Shown here: one piece after another, positions 1 to 5,374 of the stretch | Layout: every line of letters begins with the position of its first letter | Position numbering within the stretch: position 1 is the first letter of the stretch | NCBI GenBank assembly: GCA_002308255.1 | Contig: DBVZ01000026.1 | Span: 5,074-11,802, forward strand | Length of the DNA: 6,729 bases | Source: Lachnospiraceae bacterium UBA1251 | GTDB taxonomy: Bacteria > Bacillota > Clostridia > Lachnospirales > Lachnospiraceae | Direction: 5' to 3' | Notes under the pieces: generated by a model | Told to the model about the DNA's origin: nothing | The model's input: the letters and a program-made list of their open reading frames with translations, nothing else | Database searches by the model: none | Made by a program: the position numbers and the translations under genes

Positions 1-180
1 CTCTGCGGGGACTGCTTCTCCGCGCAGGCGACAAGGGAGCATAACGACGCCAATATCCTGGCGATGGGCGCGAGGGTGACCGGCCCGGGGCTGGCCATCA
101 AGATCACCGATACGTTTCTCGATACGCCGTTTTCGGAAGGAGAGCGGCATAAACGCAGAATCGAAATGATTGAAGAGTAA
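1..180 (+). CDS. rpiB: Ribose-5-phosphate isomerase B, C-terminal fragment
   Basis: This is the last 59 residues of an RpiB/LacAB-family sugar-phosphate isomerase; the 5' end lies outside the window, and reading frame 1 is open from the first base to the TAA at 178-180. Seen directly: a Cys-Gly-Asp-Cys stretch, then a REHNDANIL segment, an MGARV segment and a DTFLDTPFSEGERHKRRIEMI tail read as D-T-F-L followed by the Arg-rich end. The HNDAN and GARV segments and the H-x-R-R tail are hallmarks of RpiB C-termini, where the basic residues contact the substrate phosphate. The enzyme interconverts ribulose 5-phosphate and ribose 5-phosphate in the cytoplasm, feeding PRPP synthesis. That fits its position 77 bases upstream of a PRPP-using enzyme gene. 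I see no terminator in between, so co-transcription with upp is likely but not proved. Confidence 0.93.
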   Translation, partial: LCGDCFSAQATREHNDANILAMGARVTGPGLAIKITDTFLDTPFSEGERHKRRIEMIEE

Positions 181-257
181 CAGCAGTCTTCTGAAATCAT
201 AAATCTGAACGAAACCGAATAACCATTATCCATTACACAAAGAAAAGAGGAAAAAAG

Positions 258-890
258 ATGGGCAGCAGAGTAGAGATCATGGATCATCCGTTAATTCAGC
301 ACAAGATCGGTATTATCAGAAGAGAAGATACAAGCACAAAGGAATTCAAGGAGCTGATCGGGGAGATTGCCATGCTGATGTGCTACGAGGCATCGAGGGA
401 CCTGCCGCTGGAGGATGTGGAGATCACCACGCCGATCACGACGACGACAGCCAAACAGCTTTGCGGAAAGAAAGCCGCGATCGTCCCGATCCTGCGCGCG
501 GGCCTGGGAATGGTCGATGGAATGATGACGATCATGCCGGCCGCGAAAGTCGGCCATATCGGCCTTTACCGGGATCCGAAGACTCTGGAGCCGGTAGAGT
601 ATTACTGCAAGCTTCCGTCAGATATTTCCTCCCGTGATGTGTTCGTGACAGACCCGATGCTCGCGACGGGCGGCTCGGCCTCCGCGGCGATCACAATGCT
701 CAAGGAAAAGGGAGCCAAAAAGATCCACTTCATGTGCATCATTGCCGCGCCGGAAGGACTGGATAGACTGAAGACCGACCATCCGGACGTGGACATCTAC
801 ATCGGCGCCATGGACGAAAAACTGAACGATCACGGCTACATCGTACCGGGCCTCGGAGATGCCGGGGACAGAATATTCGGTACAAAATAA
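258..890 (+). CDS. upp: Uracil phosphoribosyltransferase
   Basis: Cytoplasmic pyrimidine-salvage enzyme that joins uracil and PRPP to give UMP and pyrophosphate. The 210-residue length matches the family (about 208-209). Visible motifs in order: DHPLIQHK near residues 9-16, the ILRAGLGM loop with R80, the LYRDP segment, the PRPP-binding loop DPMLATGGS at residues 132-140, and the C-terminal uracil-binding segment [15 protein letters not shown]. All key positions look intact. The ATG at 258 is preceded by an AGAGGAA purine tract at suitable distance; an internal ATG at 279 is possible, but the N-terminus from 258 aligns well with my recollection of the Bacillus subtilis enzyme. It lies between rpiB, which supplies the PRPP precursor, and a dCMP deaminase gene that begins 13 bases after its stop. 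No clear promoter of its own was seen in 181-257. Confidence 0.97.
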   Translation: MGSRVEIMDHPLIQHKIGIIRREDTSTKEFKELIGEIAMLMCYEASRDLPLEDVEITTPITTTTAKQLCGKKAAIVPILRAGLGMVDGMMTIMPAAKVGHIGLYRDPKTLEPVEYYCKLPSDISSRDVFVTDPMLATGGSASAAITMLKEKGAKKIHFMCIIAAPEGLDRLKTDHPDVDIYIGAMDEKLNDHGYIVPGLGDAGDRIFGTK

Positions 891-903
891 AGAAAGGGAC
901 ATT

Positions 904-1392
904 ATGAGCGACAAACGCACAGATTATATCTCCTGGGACGAATACTTCATGGCCGTGGCCAAGCTGGCCGGCATGAGGTCCAAGGATCCGAATACCCAGG
1001 TCGGCGCCTGCATCGTCAGCCAGGACCATAAGATCCTCTCCATCGGCTACAACGGGTTCCCGCTCGGCTGCTCGGACGACGAATACCCCTGGTCCAGGGA
1101 AAACGAGGATCCGCTGCTGACGAAGTACCCCTATGTCGCCCACGGCGAGCTGAACGCGATCCTGAATTACCGCGGCGGTTCTCTGGAAGGCTCGACGATC
1201 TACGTCGGCATGTTCCCGTGCAACGAATGCACAAAGGCCATTATCCAGAGCGGGATCAAGACCATTGTTTACTGCGAGGACAAGTATCCGGATTCCGCCT
1301 CGGTCATCGCTTCGAAAAGGATGCTCTCCTCCGCGGGCATCAGCGTGCGCAAGTATGAGATGCGCGGCAAGAAGATCGAGCTGGATGTATGA
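904..1392 (+). CDS. Deoxycytidylate (dCMP) deaminase
   Basis: A 162-residue zinc-dependent deaminase predicted to convert dCMP to dUMP, the substrate of thymidylate synthase. Seen directly: the N-terminal SWDEYFMAVAKLAGMRSKDP segment read as W-D-E-Y-F...R-S-K-D-P, an NGFPLGCSDD substrate loop near residues 45-54, the zinc and proton-shuttle motif H80-G81-E82, and the PCNEC zinc motif with C106 and C109. NGFPxGCSDD, K-Y-P-Y-V and HxELNAI resemble the animal DCTD type more than the Bacillus ComEB type. The usual HAE is HGE here; His and Glu are kept, so activity is expected. The start at 904 is chosen because a GAAAGGG tract lies just upstream; an in-frame ATG at 859 would overlap upp and lacks this support. 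It is probably translated from the upp transcript. Allosteric control by dCTP and dTTP is known in the family but cannot be read from the sequence. Confidence 0.93.
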   Translation: MSDKRTDYISWDEYFMAVAKLAGMRSKDPNTQVGACIVSQDHKILSIGYNGFPLGCSDDEYPWSRENEDPLLTKYPYVAHGELNAILNYRGGSLEGSTIYVGMFPCNECTKAIIQSGIKTIVYCEDKYPDSASVIASKRMLSSAGISVRKYEMRGKKIELDV

Positions 1393-1399
1393 TTAATTG

Positions 1400-1428
1400 T
1401 TGCGTTATTCGAAATGATAAGATAATAT
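1400..1428 (+). promoter_or_regulatory. Probable sigma-A promoter of efp
   Basis: A TTGCGT box at 1400-1405 is followed after 17 bases by TAATAT at 1423-1428, in an AT-rich stretch between the dCMP deaminase stop and the efp ribosome binding site. A shifted pairing, TTGTTG at 1397-1402 with GATAAT at 1421-1426 (18 bases), is also possible. Neither is perfect, but the 69-base gap has little other purpose. It would give efp its own transcription in addition to any read-through. Confidence 0.55.
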
Positions 1429-1461
1429 AGTACGGTAAAGAAACATCAGGAGGAAACAAAA

Positions 1462-2019
1462 ATGGTTTCAGCAGGCGATTTCAGAAACGGTATTACACTT
1501 GAGATAGAGGGCAACGTTGTCCAGGTCATCGAATTCCAGCATGTAAAGCCCGGAAAAGGCTCCCCGTTCGTCAGAACGAAGCTGAAGAATGTCATGACCG
1601 GCGGCGTGGTGGAAAAGACCTTCCGTCCGACGGAAAAATTCCCGCAGGCGCGTATCGACAGAGTCGACATGCAGTATCTGTACAATGACGGCTCTCTGTA
1701 TTATTTCATGAACATGGAGAATTACGAGCAGCTTGCCATCAACGAGGATACGATCGGGGATGCCCTGAAGTTCGTCAAGGAAAACGAGATGGTCAAGATC
1801 TGCTCCTACAACGGAAACGTCTTCTCCGTGGAGCCGCCGCTCTTTGTCGAACTGGCGATCTCGGATACCGAGCCCGGTTTTGCCGGCAATACCGCGCAGG
1901 GCGCGACCAAACCGGCCGTGGTCGAGACGGGCGCTTCCATTTCGGTCCCGCTTTTCGTCAACATCGGGGATGTTGTCAAGATCGACACCAGAACGGGCGA
2001 ATATTTAAGCCGCGTGTAA
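1462..2019 (+). CDS. efp: Translation elongation factor P
   Basis: A 185-residue EF-P that binds between the ribosomal P and E sites and relieves stalling at consecutive prolines. The three-domain layout is intact: an N-terminal KOW-like domain at about residues 1-64, a central OB domain at about 66-127 and a C-terminal OB domain at about 130-185. The domain I tip loop reads KPGKGSPF with K32 at its apex. In B. subtilis K32 is the residue that carries 5-aminopentanol, and a Pro lies nearby as in that subgroup; modification here is inferred. The C-terminal G-x-T-x-P and [13 protein letters not shown] segments are typical. The ATG at 1462 follows an excellent AGGAGG site at 1449-1454. No modification gene is in the window. 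The gene appears to be a single transcription unit, with a promoter about 35 bases upstream and a terminator 27 bases after the stop. Confidence 0.97.
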   Translation: MVSAGDFRNGITLEIEGNVVQVIEFQHVKPGKGSPFVRTKLKNVMTGGVVEKTFRPTEKFPQARIDRVDMQYLYNDGSLYYFMNMENYEQLAINEDTIGDALKFVKENEMVKICSYNGNVFSVEPPLFVELAISDTEPGFAGNTAQGATKPAVVETGASISVPLFVNIGDVVKIDTRTGEYLSRV

Positions 2020-2046
2020 AACCGACCGTACAAATGTGTTTTTCCG

Positions 2047-2074
2047 GAGCTGTCGCGGGGGCGGCAGCTCTTTT
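2047..2074 (+). terminator. Intrinsic terminator after efp
   Basis: GAGCTGTCGC at 2047-2056 pairs with GCGGCAGCTC at 2061-2070 over 10 base pairs, with one G-U pair and a GGGG loop, followed by TTTT. The stem is strong, the T run short. It lies 27 bases after the efp stop and should end that transcript. Confidence 0.85.
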
Positions 2075-2139
2075 GGATTGAGCCGTATTCCGGAATAATG
2101 GACCCGGCCGTACTTCATGAAAATCAGAAAAAAGACGGC

Positions 2140-2144
2140 GGAGG
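2140..2144 (+). promoter_or_regulatory. Shine-Dalgarno site that decides the start of the phosphodiesterase gene
   Basis: GGAGG at 2140-2144 sits 8 bases before the ATG at 2153. The upstream in-frame ATG at 2117 has no purine-rich site in front of it (the preceding bases are GGCCGTACTTC). This favours 2153 as the true start. Confidence 0.65.
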
Positions 2145-2152
2145 TTTTCGGC

Positions 2153-3973
2153 ATGATCCGGGAAACCTTTGCCAGGCTCTCCTTCAATTTCAAGACCCTG
2201 ATCCTGTTCGTGGTGATCGATTCCTTCCTTTCCTGGATTATCGTGACGGTGGCCACGTATCTTTTGTCGCAGCTTTCTCTCAAGGCGGCAGGACTCTATT
2301 ATCTCGCAAATGACAATTTCCTGCGTTACCTGCGCTCGCCGGTCTCCTGGGTGACGTTTATCGCCTGCCTGATCGTCGTCGGATATATCCAGATGATCCA
2401 GATCGGCGGAATGATCCGTATTTTTTACGCGTCCGGGGAAAAACAGAAGATCGGCGTCGGGCAGGCGTTTTATTTCGGCATCGATTCAGCGAACCAGACC
2501 CTGAAGCCGGTCAACTGGTCGATCTTCCTGTTCATGATCCTGATGCTCCCGTATCTGGGCCTGTTCTCCCTCAGCAATGTGTCGTTTTCCGTCGCGGTGC
2601 CCGGCTTTCTCCGTGAGTATCTCCTGACGCACCGGATCTGGACGATCATCTATGTCGCTTCTTTGATCACCGTTTTCGTCTTTACGGTCCGGTGGATGGT
2701 GTCCCTGCATATCTTCGTGCTGGAAAGAAGGACGTATCGGAAATCCAAAAGAAGGAGCATTGATCTGGGGAAACACCGCTATATCGAAGCGGTGATTTCT
2801 GCAGCGATCGCCGCGATCGTCTGGATCGCGCTGTTCTATATCGCCGGGATCCTGGCGGAAACCTTCACGACGATCGGCGCGAAATCGATCTACGGGGCGG
2901 ACAACGTGATGATGATCGAACGCTCGCGCAATATCGCGGAAATGATCATCACGATCGTCAATATGTTCCTGACGCCCTGCTTCTGTATCGCGTTCCTTTC
3001 CGTGCTGTTCGGAAAATATAATGAAAGCGCGGACGAAAAGACCGTTCCGGTCGCCTATCAGCGGACGGAAGTCTATTTTTCCCGAAAATCCATCGCGGCC
3101 TTTGCCTGCCTGTTCGCCGCATGCTGCACGATCTATGCCAGCCTGTATTTTTCCGGCCGTGCCATGCATAATACGGATATGCACCGGCCTGAGATCGTGG
3201 CGCATAAGGGGGATTCCATCCGCGCGCCGGAAAACACGATCCCTGCGTTCGAGGCGGCCATTCAGGAGGGACTTTCCCAATGGATCGAACTGGATGTGCG
3301 GCAGAGCGCCGACGGCGTGATCGTGGTCTGCCATGACGATAAGCTGAAGAAGCTGACGGGCGTCAACGCCTATATCCACGACCTGACCTATGACCAGATT
3401 GCCCTTCTGGATGCCGGCGCCTGGTTTGACGAAAGATTTGCCGGAACGCATCTGTGTACGCTGGTGGATGCGATGGACCTGTGCAAGGGGAAGATCCGCC
3501 TGCAGATCGAGCTTAAGCCGACCAAATATGATCAGGATATGGAAAAGGAGATCGTCCGGCTGATCGAAGAAAAGGGAATGAAAGACGAGTGCGTGGTGAC
3601 CTCCTTAAGCGCCGCGGCGCTCCAGCGGATCAAAGAGGCCGATCCGGAGGTCATAACAGTTTACAATCTGGCTGCGGCCAACGGGGACGTGGCAGCGATC
3701 CCGTTTGCGGACTGGCTGGCGGTGGAAGAGAGCAATATCACCGAAGAACTGGTCGGCAGGATCCACGCGAAGGACAAAAGGGTCTATGCCTGGATCGTCA
3801 ATGATGCTGAGGATGTGCAAAGGCTGATCGACTGCGGCGTCGACGGCATCCTGACGGACGATCCCATCATGATGGACTATGTGCTGACCAATGCGGATTA
3901 TTCCGGCGGGTTCGCCAAGACCCTGCGGTCCATTATCGAAACACCGAATTTCATGTTGCAATTCGGATTCTGA
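2153..3973 (+). CDS. Membrane-anchored glycerophosphodiester phosphodiesterase
   Basis: Predicted 606-residue polytopic membrane protein with a C-terminal GDPD domain, which hydrolyses glycerophosphodiesters to glycerol 3-phosphate and an alcohol. Hydrophobic segments are visible at about residues 15-38, 64-84, 122-140, 163-187, 211-234, 262-286 and 313-334. With a cytoplasmic N-terminus, seven segments put the catalytic domain outside the cell. This matches the known class with a GDPD membrane domain fused to GDPD. Catalytic features: H351-K-G-D, the PENT motif with E360, E379-L-D381 metal ligands, the H394-D395 pair, then QIELKP and a TDDP motif near the end. The usual His-Arg-Gly is His-Lys-Gly here, a conservative change. 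The start at 2153 is preferred for its Shine-Dalgarno site; starting at 2117 would add 12 residues. It is preceded by the efp terminator, with only a weak promoter candidate. The substrate is unknown; lipid head-group diesters or teichoic-acid-type polymers are family-based guesses. Confidence 0.92.
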   Translation: MIRETFARLSFNFKTLILFVVIDSFLSWIIVTVATYLLSQLSLKAAGLYYLANDNFLRYLRSPVSWVTFIACLIVVGYIQMIQIGGMIRIFYASGEKQKIGVGQAFYFGIDSANQTLKPVNWSIFLFMILMLPYLGLFSLSNVSFSVAVPGFLREYLLTHRIWTIIYVASLITVFVFTVRWMVSLHIFVLERRTYRKSKRRSIDLGKHRYIEAVISAAIAAIVWIALFYIAGILAETFTTIGAKSIYGADNVMMIERSRNIAEMIITIVNMFLTPCFCIAFLSVLFGKYNESADEKTVPVAYQRTEVYFSRKSIAAFACLFAACCTIYASLYFSGRAMHNTDMHRPEIVAHKGDSIRAPENTIPAFEAAIQEGLSQWIELDVRQSADGVIVVCHDDKLKKLTGVNAYIHDLTYDQIALLDAGAWFDERFAGTHLCTLVDAMDLCKGKIRLQIELKPTKYDQDMEKEIVRLIEEKGMKDECVVTSLSAAALQRIKEADPEVITVYNLAAANGDVAAIPFADWLAVEESNITEELVGRIHAKDKRVYAWIVNDAEDVQRLIDCGVDGILTDDPIMMDYVLTNADYSGGFAKTLRSIIETPNFMLQFGF

Positions 3974-3984
3974 TGATGTAGAAT
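3956..3984 (+). promoter_or_regulatory. Probable sigma-A promoter for the structured leader or small RNA
   Basis: TTGCAA at 3956-3961 and TAGAAT at 3979-3984 are separated by exactly 17 bases and straddle the stop codon of the phosphodiesterase gene. The expected start, about 7 bases after the -10 box, falls at 3991, exactly where the first hairpin begins. It would drive the DUF5688-like gene and/or a small RNA. Confidence 0.6.
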
Positions 3985-3990
3985 AATGCT

Positions 3991-4133
3991 GCGCGAAAGG
4001 AAGGCGGGAACGCTCTGCCGGTTCCTTTGCGCGGTTCTGAAGCAGCGCTATTTCAAAGCGTTTTCTTTTCCGGATCCTCATCCGGACGTTCACCTTTCTT
4101 AAGGACATAACAGAAGATCTTCTGTTTGTTTTT
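3991..4133 (+). ncRNA. Candidate structured leader or small RNA
   Basis: A series of inverted repeats follows the promoter. Hairpin 1: GCGC 3991-3994 and AAAGGAA 3996-4002 pair with TTCCTTT 4022-4028 and GCGC 4029-4032 (one bulged G), with GGC/GCC pairing further in. Hairpin 2: TCCGGAT 4069-4075 pairs perfectly with ATCCGGA 4080-4086 around a CCTC loop. Hairpin 3 is the terminator-like palindrome at 4109-4126. I recognise no known RNA family in it. It may be a cis-acting leader of the gene at 4203, whose ribosome binding site lies about 60 bases further on, or a free RNA ending near 4133. The secondary structure is seen in the sequence; function is inference. Confidence 0.4.
4109..4133 (+). 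terminator. Terminator-like palindrome in the leader
   Basis: AACAGAAGATCTTCTGTT (4109-4126) is a perfect 18-base palindrome that folds as a 7-pair stem with a GATC loop, followed by TGTTTTT. The stem is AT-rich and so of modest strength. It could end transcription of the phosphodiesterase gene or a leader RNA, or act as a conditional attenuator ahead of the DUF5688-like gene. Confidence 0.5.
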
Positions 4134-4150
4134 ACGTGCGCTGCGCACGT
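4134..4150 (+). repeat. Inverted repeat immediately after the terminator-like palindrome
   Basis: ACGTGCG at 4134-4140 and CGCACGT at 4144-4150 are perfect complements around a CTG loop. This GC-rich 7-pair hairpin starts directly after the T run of the preceding palindrome. It is not followed by a clean T run, although the next 28 bases are rich in T. Confidence 0.7.
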
Positions 4151-4202
4151 TCTGAATCATTTCTATTATTTTCTTTTATCACATCTTCAGGAGGAAACCA
4201 TC

Positions 4203-4832
4203 ATGAAAGAAACCATCAGCAAAACACTCAGGAACGAACCGGCAGACAAAACGAAGAACCGCGCGAAACTCTATTGCAGCGCGGTCAGCTATGACAGGAT
4301 CCGGGAATGGAAGGAAGAGGTCCCGTATGAGATGCATTCCGACATTGCCGTCGTTTTTTATCTGCAGGAGGACCGGGACGGCTGCACCGTCATCACGCCG
4401 ATCACGAACGCCATCGTGGAGGAACTCGGGCTGAAGCGGCAGGAGATCATGCGCCGGGCCTGGAAGAATACCGTCTCGGAAAAGCGGGCGGTCATGATGT
4501 CCCTGGCCGATATGCTCGGCGAAGAGGAAGAGGAGGGCATGCCCAAGATCTACGTGCTCTCCAACGAAGACATGCATCTCGGCGCCGTGACGATGTTCTA
4601 TCCCGGCCTGCTCGCGGTCATCGCAAAAGAACTGGGCGGCGACCTGTGTATCCTGCCCTCCAGCGTTCATGAATGTCTCATCATGCCGATGAAAGCGGAC
4701 ACGGATATCGGCGAGCTGAAGAAGATCGTCAGGAAGGTGAATGAAACGGAAGTCGAAAAGGAAGATATCCTTTCCTACAACGTTTACCGCTTCAGCCGCC
4801 GCAGCGGACGGGTGGAGATTGACAATTTTTAA
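4203..4832 (+). CDS. DUF5688-like protein, short form
   Basis: A 209-residue soluble protein of unknown function. From memory it resembles the C-terminal part of DUF5688 proteins of Lachnospiraceae. Landmarks: an SDIAVVFYL strand near residues 46-54, ITPITNAIVEELGL near 65-77, an EIMRRAWKNT helix, a KIYVLSN strand near 115-121, the LPSSVHE motif at 151-157, and a tail with LKKIVRKVN and SYNVYRFSR. DUF5688 members I recall are longer, with an extra N-terminal region; here only about 45 residues precede the conserved part. No signal peptide, membrane segment or recognised catalytic motif is seen. The start is well supported by AGGAGG at 4189-4194. A long structured leader lies upstream. The last codons overlap the -35 box of the tRNA promoter. 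The family link is by pattern recognition, not a search. Confidence 0.85.
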   Translation: MKETISKTLRNEPADKTKNRAKLYCSAVSYDRIREWKEEVPYEMHSDIAVVFYLQEDRDGCTVITPITNAIVEELGLKRQEIMRRAWKNTVSEKRAVMMSLADMLGEEEEEGMPKIYVLSNEDMHLGAVTMFYPGLLAVIAKELGGDLCILPSSVHECLIMPMKADTDIGELKKIVRKVNETEVEKEDILSYNVYRFSRRSGRVEIDNF

Positions 4833-4848
4833 AGCCTTGTGCTATGAT
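4819..4848 (+). promoter_or_regulatory. Strong promoter of the tRNA-Arg gene
   Basis: TTGACA at 4819-4824 and TATGAT at 4843-4848 are 18 bases apart, and the -10 box carries a TGC extension at 4840-4842. The -35 box lies within the last codons of the preceding gene. Such a near-consensus extended -10 promoter suits a stable RNA gene. Confidence 0.85.
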
Positions 4849-4858
4849 AACTACCTGT

Positions 4859-4878
4859 GGTCCGAAAGCATTCGGACC
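4859..4878 (+). repeat. Leader hairpin between promoter and tRNA
   Basis: GGTCCGAA at 4859-4866 and TTCGGACC at 4871-4878 form a perfect 8-pair stem with an AGCA loop, 4 bases before the tRNA. No T run follows, so it is not a terminator. It probably forms in the precursor next to the RNase P cut site. Confidence 0.7.
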
Positions 4879-4882
4879 GCCT

Positions 4883-4955
4883 GCACCTGTAGCTCAGGGG
4901 ATAGAGCAGCGGTTTCCGGTGCCGCGTGTCGGGGGTTCGAATCCCTCCAGGTGTG
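4883..4955 (+). tRNA. tRNA-Arg (anticodon CCG)
   Basis: The full cloverleaf can be folded by eye. The acceptor GCACCTG (4883-4889) pairs with CAGGTGT (4948-4954), with G-U at the first pair. The D stem is GCTC/GAGC. The anticodon stem GCGGT/GCCGC (4909-4913 and 4921-4925, one T-G pair) carries the loop TTCCGGT with CCG at 4916-4918. The variable loop is GTGTC. The T stem GGGGG/CCCTC carries the loop TTCGAAT. The discriminator base is G4955. CCA is not encoded (the next bases are CAA), so it must be added by the CCA enzyme. The anticodon reads the CGG codon. Confidence 0.97.
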
Positions 4956-4957
4956 CA

Positions 4958-4990
4958 AAGGGGCTGCCGCGCTTCGCGGGGCCCCTTTTT
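4958..4990 (+). terminator. Intrinsic terminator of the tRNA unit
   Basis: AAGGGGC then CCGCG pairs with CGCGG then GCCCCTT, around a CTT loop with small bulges, ending in TTTTT at 4986-4990. It starts two bases after the tRNA and is one of the strongest intrinsic terminators in the window. Confidence 0.93.
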
Positions 4991-5148
4991 CTGATACACC
5001 GCTGTCTTCTGCAGGGTGGTTCCCCAAAACAGCATCTGCAACTGCCCGCTTCACATCAGTTCTATCTGCATCGCGCCTGTCTTTGGAAAGCTTTCCTGTA
5101 TTGAGCGACAAAAAAGCCCGTCGCCCCAAATGCCCTGTTTTAAGCCGG

Positions 5149-5164
5149 TTGTGACCGGTCACAA
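5149..5164. promoter_or_regulatory. Palindrome TTGTGACCGGTCACAA, possible operator
   Basis: This is a perfect 16-base palindrome with TGTGA/TCACA half-sites separated by four bases. The half-sites resemble those of the CRP/FNR superfamily, though CRP itself uses a six-base gap. It lies about 107 bases before the -35 box of the downstream promoter. It is not followed by a T run on either strand, so it is not a terminator. The binding protein is unknown. Confidence 0.35.
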
Positions 5165-5264
5165 AAAAGAGTTCAAAACTGCGGTGCCCGGCATGTGCGG
5201 GGCGGTGCCGTATTATTCAAGTTTTCTATAAAAAGACTATTATTTAATAGACAAGATATATAAT

Positions 5265-5314
5265 TGTCAATTGACATTGACAGGCTAAAAAGATATAATA
5301 ACCTTAAGTTATTA
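5265..5314 (+). promoter_or_regulatory. Perfect consensus promoter with overlapping palindromes
   Basis: TTGACA at 5271-5276 and TATAAT at 5294-5299 are separated by exactly 17 bases, the full sigma-A consensus. The -35 box is the right half of the palindrome TGTCAATTGACA (5265-5276) and is repeated in tandem at 5277-5282. The -10 box overlaps an inverted repeat, TAATAAC (5296-5302) and GTTATTA (5308-5314). Two palindromes covering the core elements suggest tight repressor control, which is inference. Transcription would begin near 5306 and read into the four-gene cluster. Confidence 0.85.
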
Positions 5315-5330
5315 GAGGTTTAAGATTCAA

Positions 5331-5347
5331 GCGGCTTTTAGAGTCGC
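5331..5347 (+). repeat. Small hairpin in the 5' leader of the cluster
   Basis: GCGGCT (5331-5336) pairs with AGTCGC (5342-5347), including one G-U pair, around a TTTAG loop. It lies between the predicted transcription start and the first start codon. It may only stabilise the message. Confidence 0.4.
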
Positions 5348-5374
5348 CCATTTGCATCGGGTAAATTTAGTTTT

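Larger units (their letters stand above)
4991..5374. other. Gene-free stretch with palindromes and a GC-to-AT transition
   Basis: No convincing gene is seen in these 384 bases on either strand; the open frames here lack ribosome binding sites and recognisable proteins. It holds the palindromes GGAAAGCTTTCC (5085-5096) and TTGTGACCGGTCACAA (5149-5164). A direct repeat GCGGTGCC (5181-5188 and 5202-5209) flanks a short hairpin at 5186-5203. From about 5211 the sequence becomes strongly AT-rich and contains the promoter of the downstream cluster. The first 150 bases could be decayed coding sequence, but I cannot identify a source. Confidence 0.6.

Noticed and set aside
859..903. Earlier in-frame start for the dCMP deaminase
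   Set aside because: It would overlap the end of upp and lacks a ribosome binding site, while 904 has a purine-rich site and begins like other family members.
2486..3451. A 321-codon open frame on the minus strand inside the phosphodiesterase gene
   Set aside because: The product is a Asp/Arg/His-rich low-complexity sequence typical of an antisense shadow of a GC-rich gene; the + strand protein has clear membrane segments and GDPD motifs.
4035..4069. Second terminator from CGCT/AGCG with TTTTCTTTT after it
   Set aside because: The stem is only four pairs with a seven-base loop, too weak to call.
4883..4990. tRNA 3' end as an attachment site for an integrated element
   Set aside because: No second copy of the tRNA end is visible in the window and no integrase is present; the idea remains open only beyond the window.
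4741..5154. Open frame on the + strand running across the tRNA and its terminator
   Set aside because: It overlaps the DUF5688-like gene, a complete tRNA and a strong terminator, and its product resembles nothing known.
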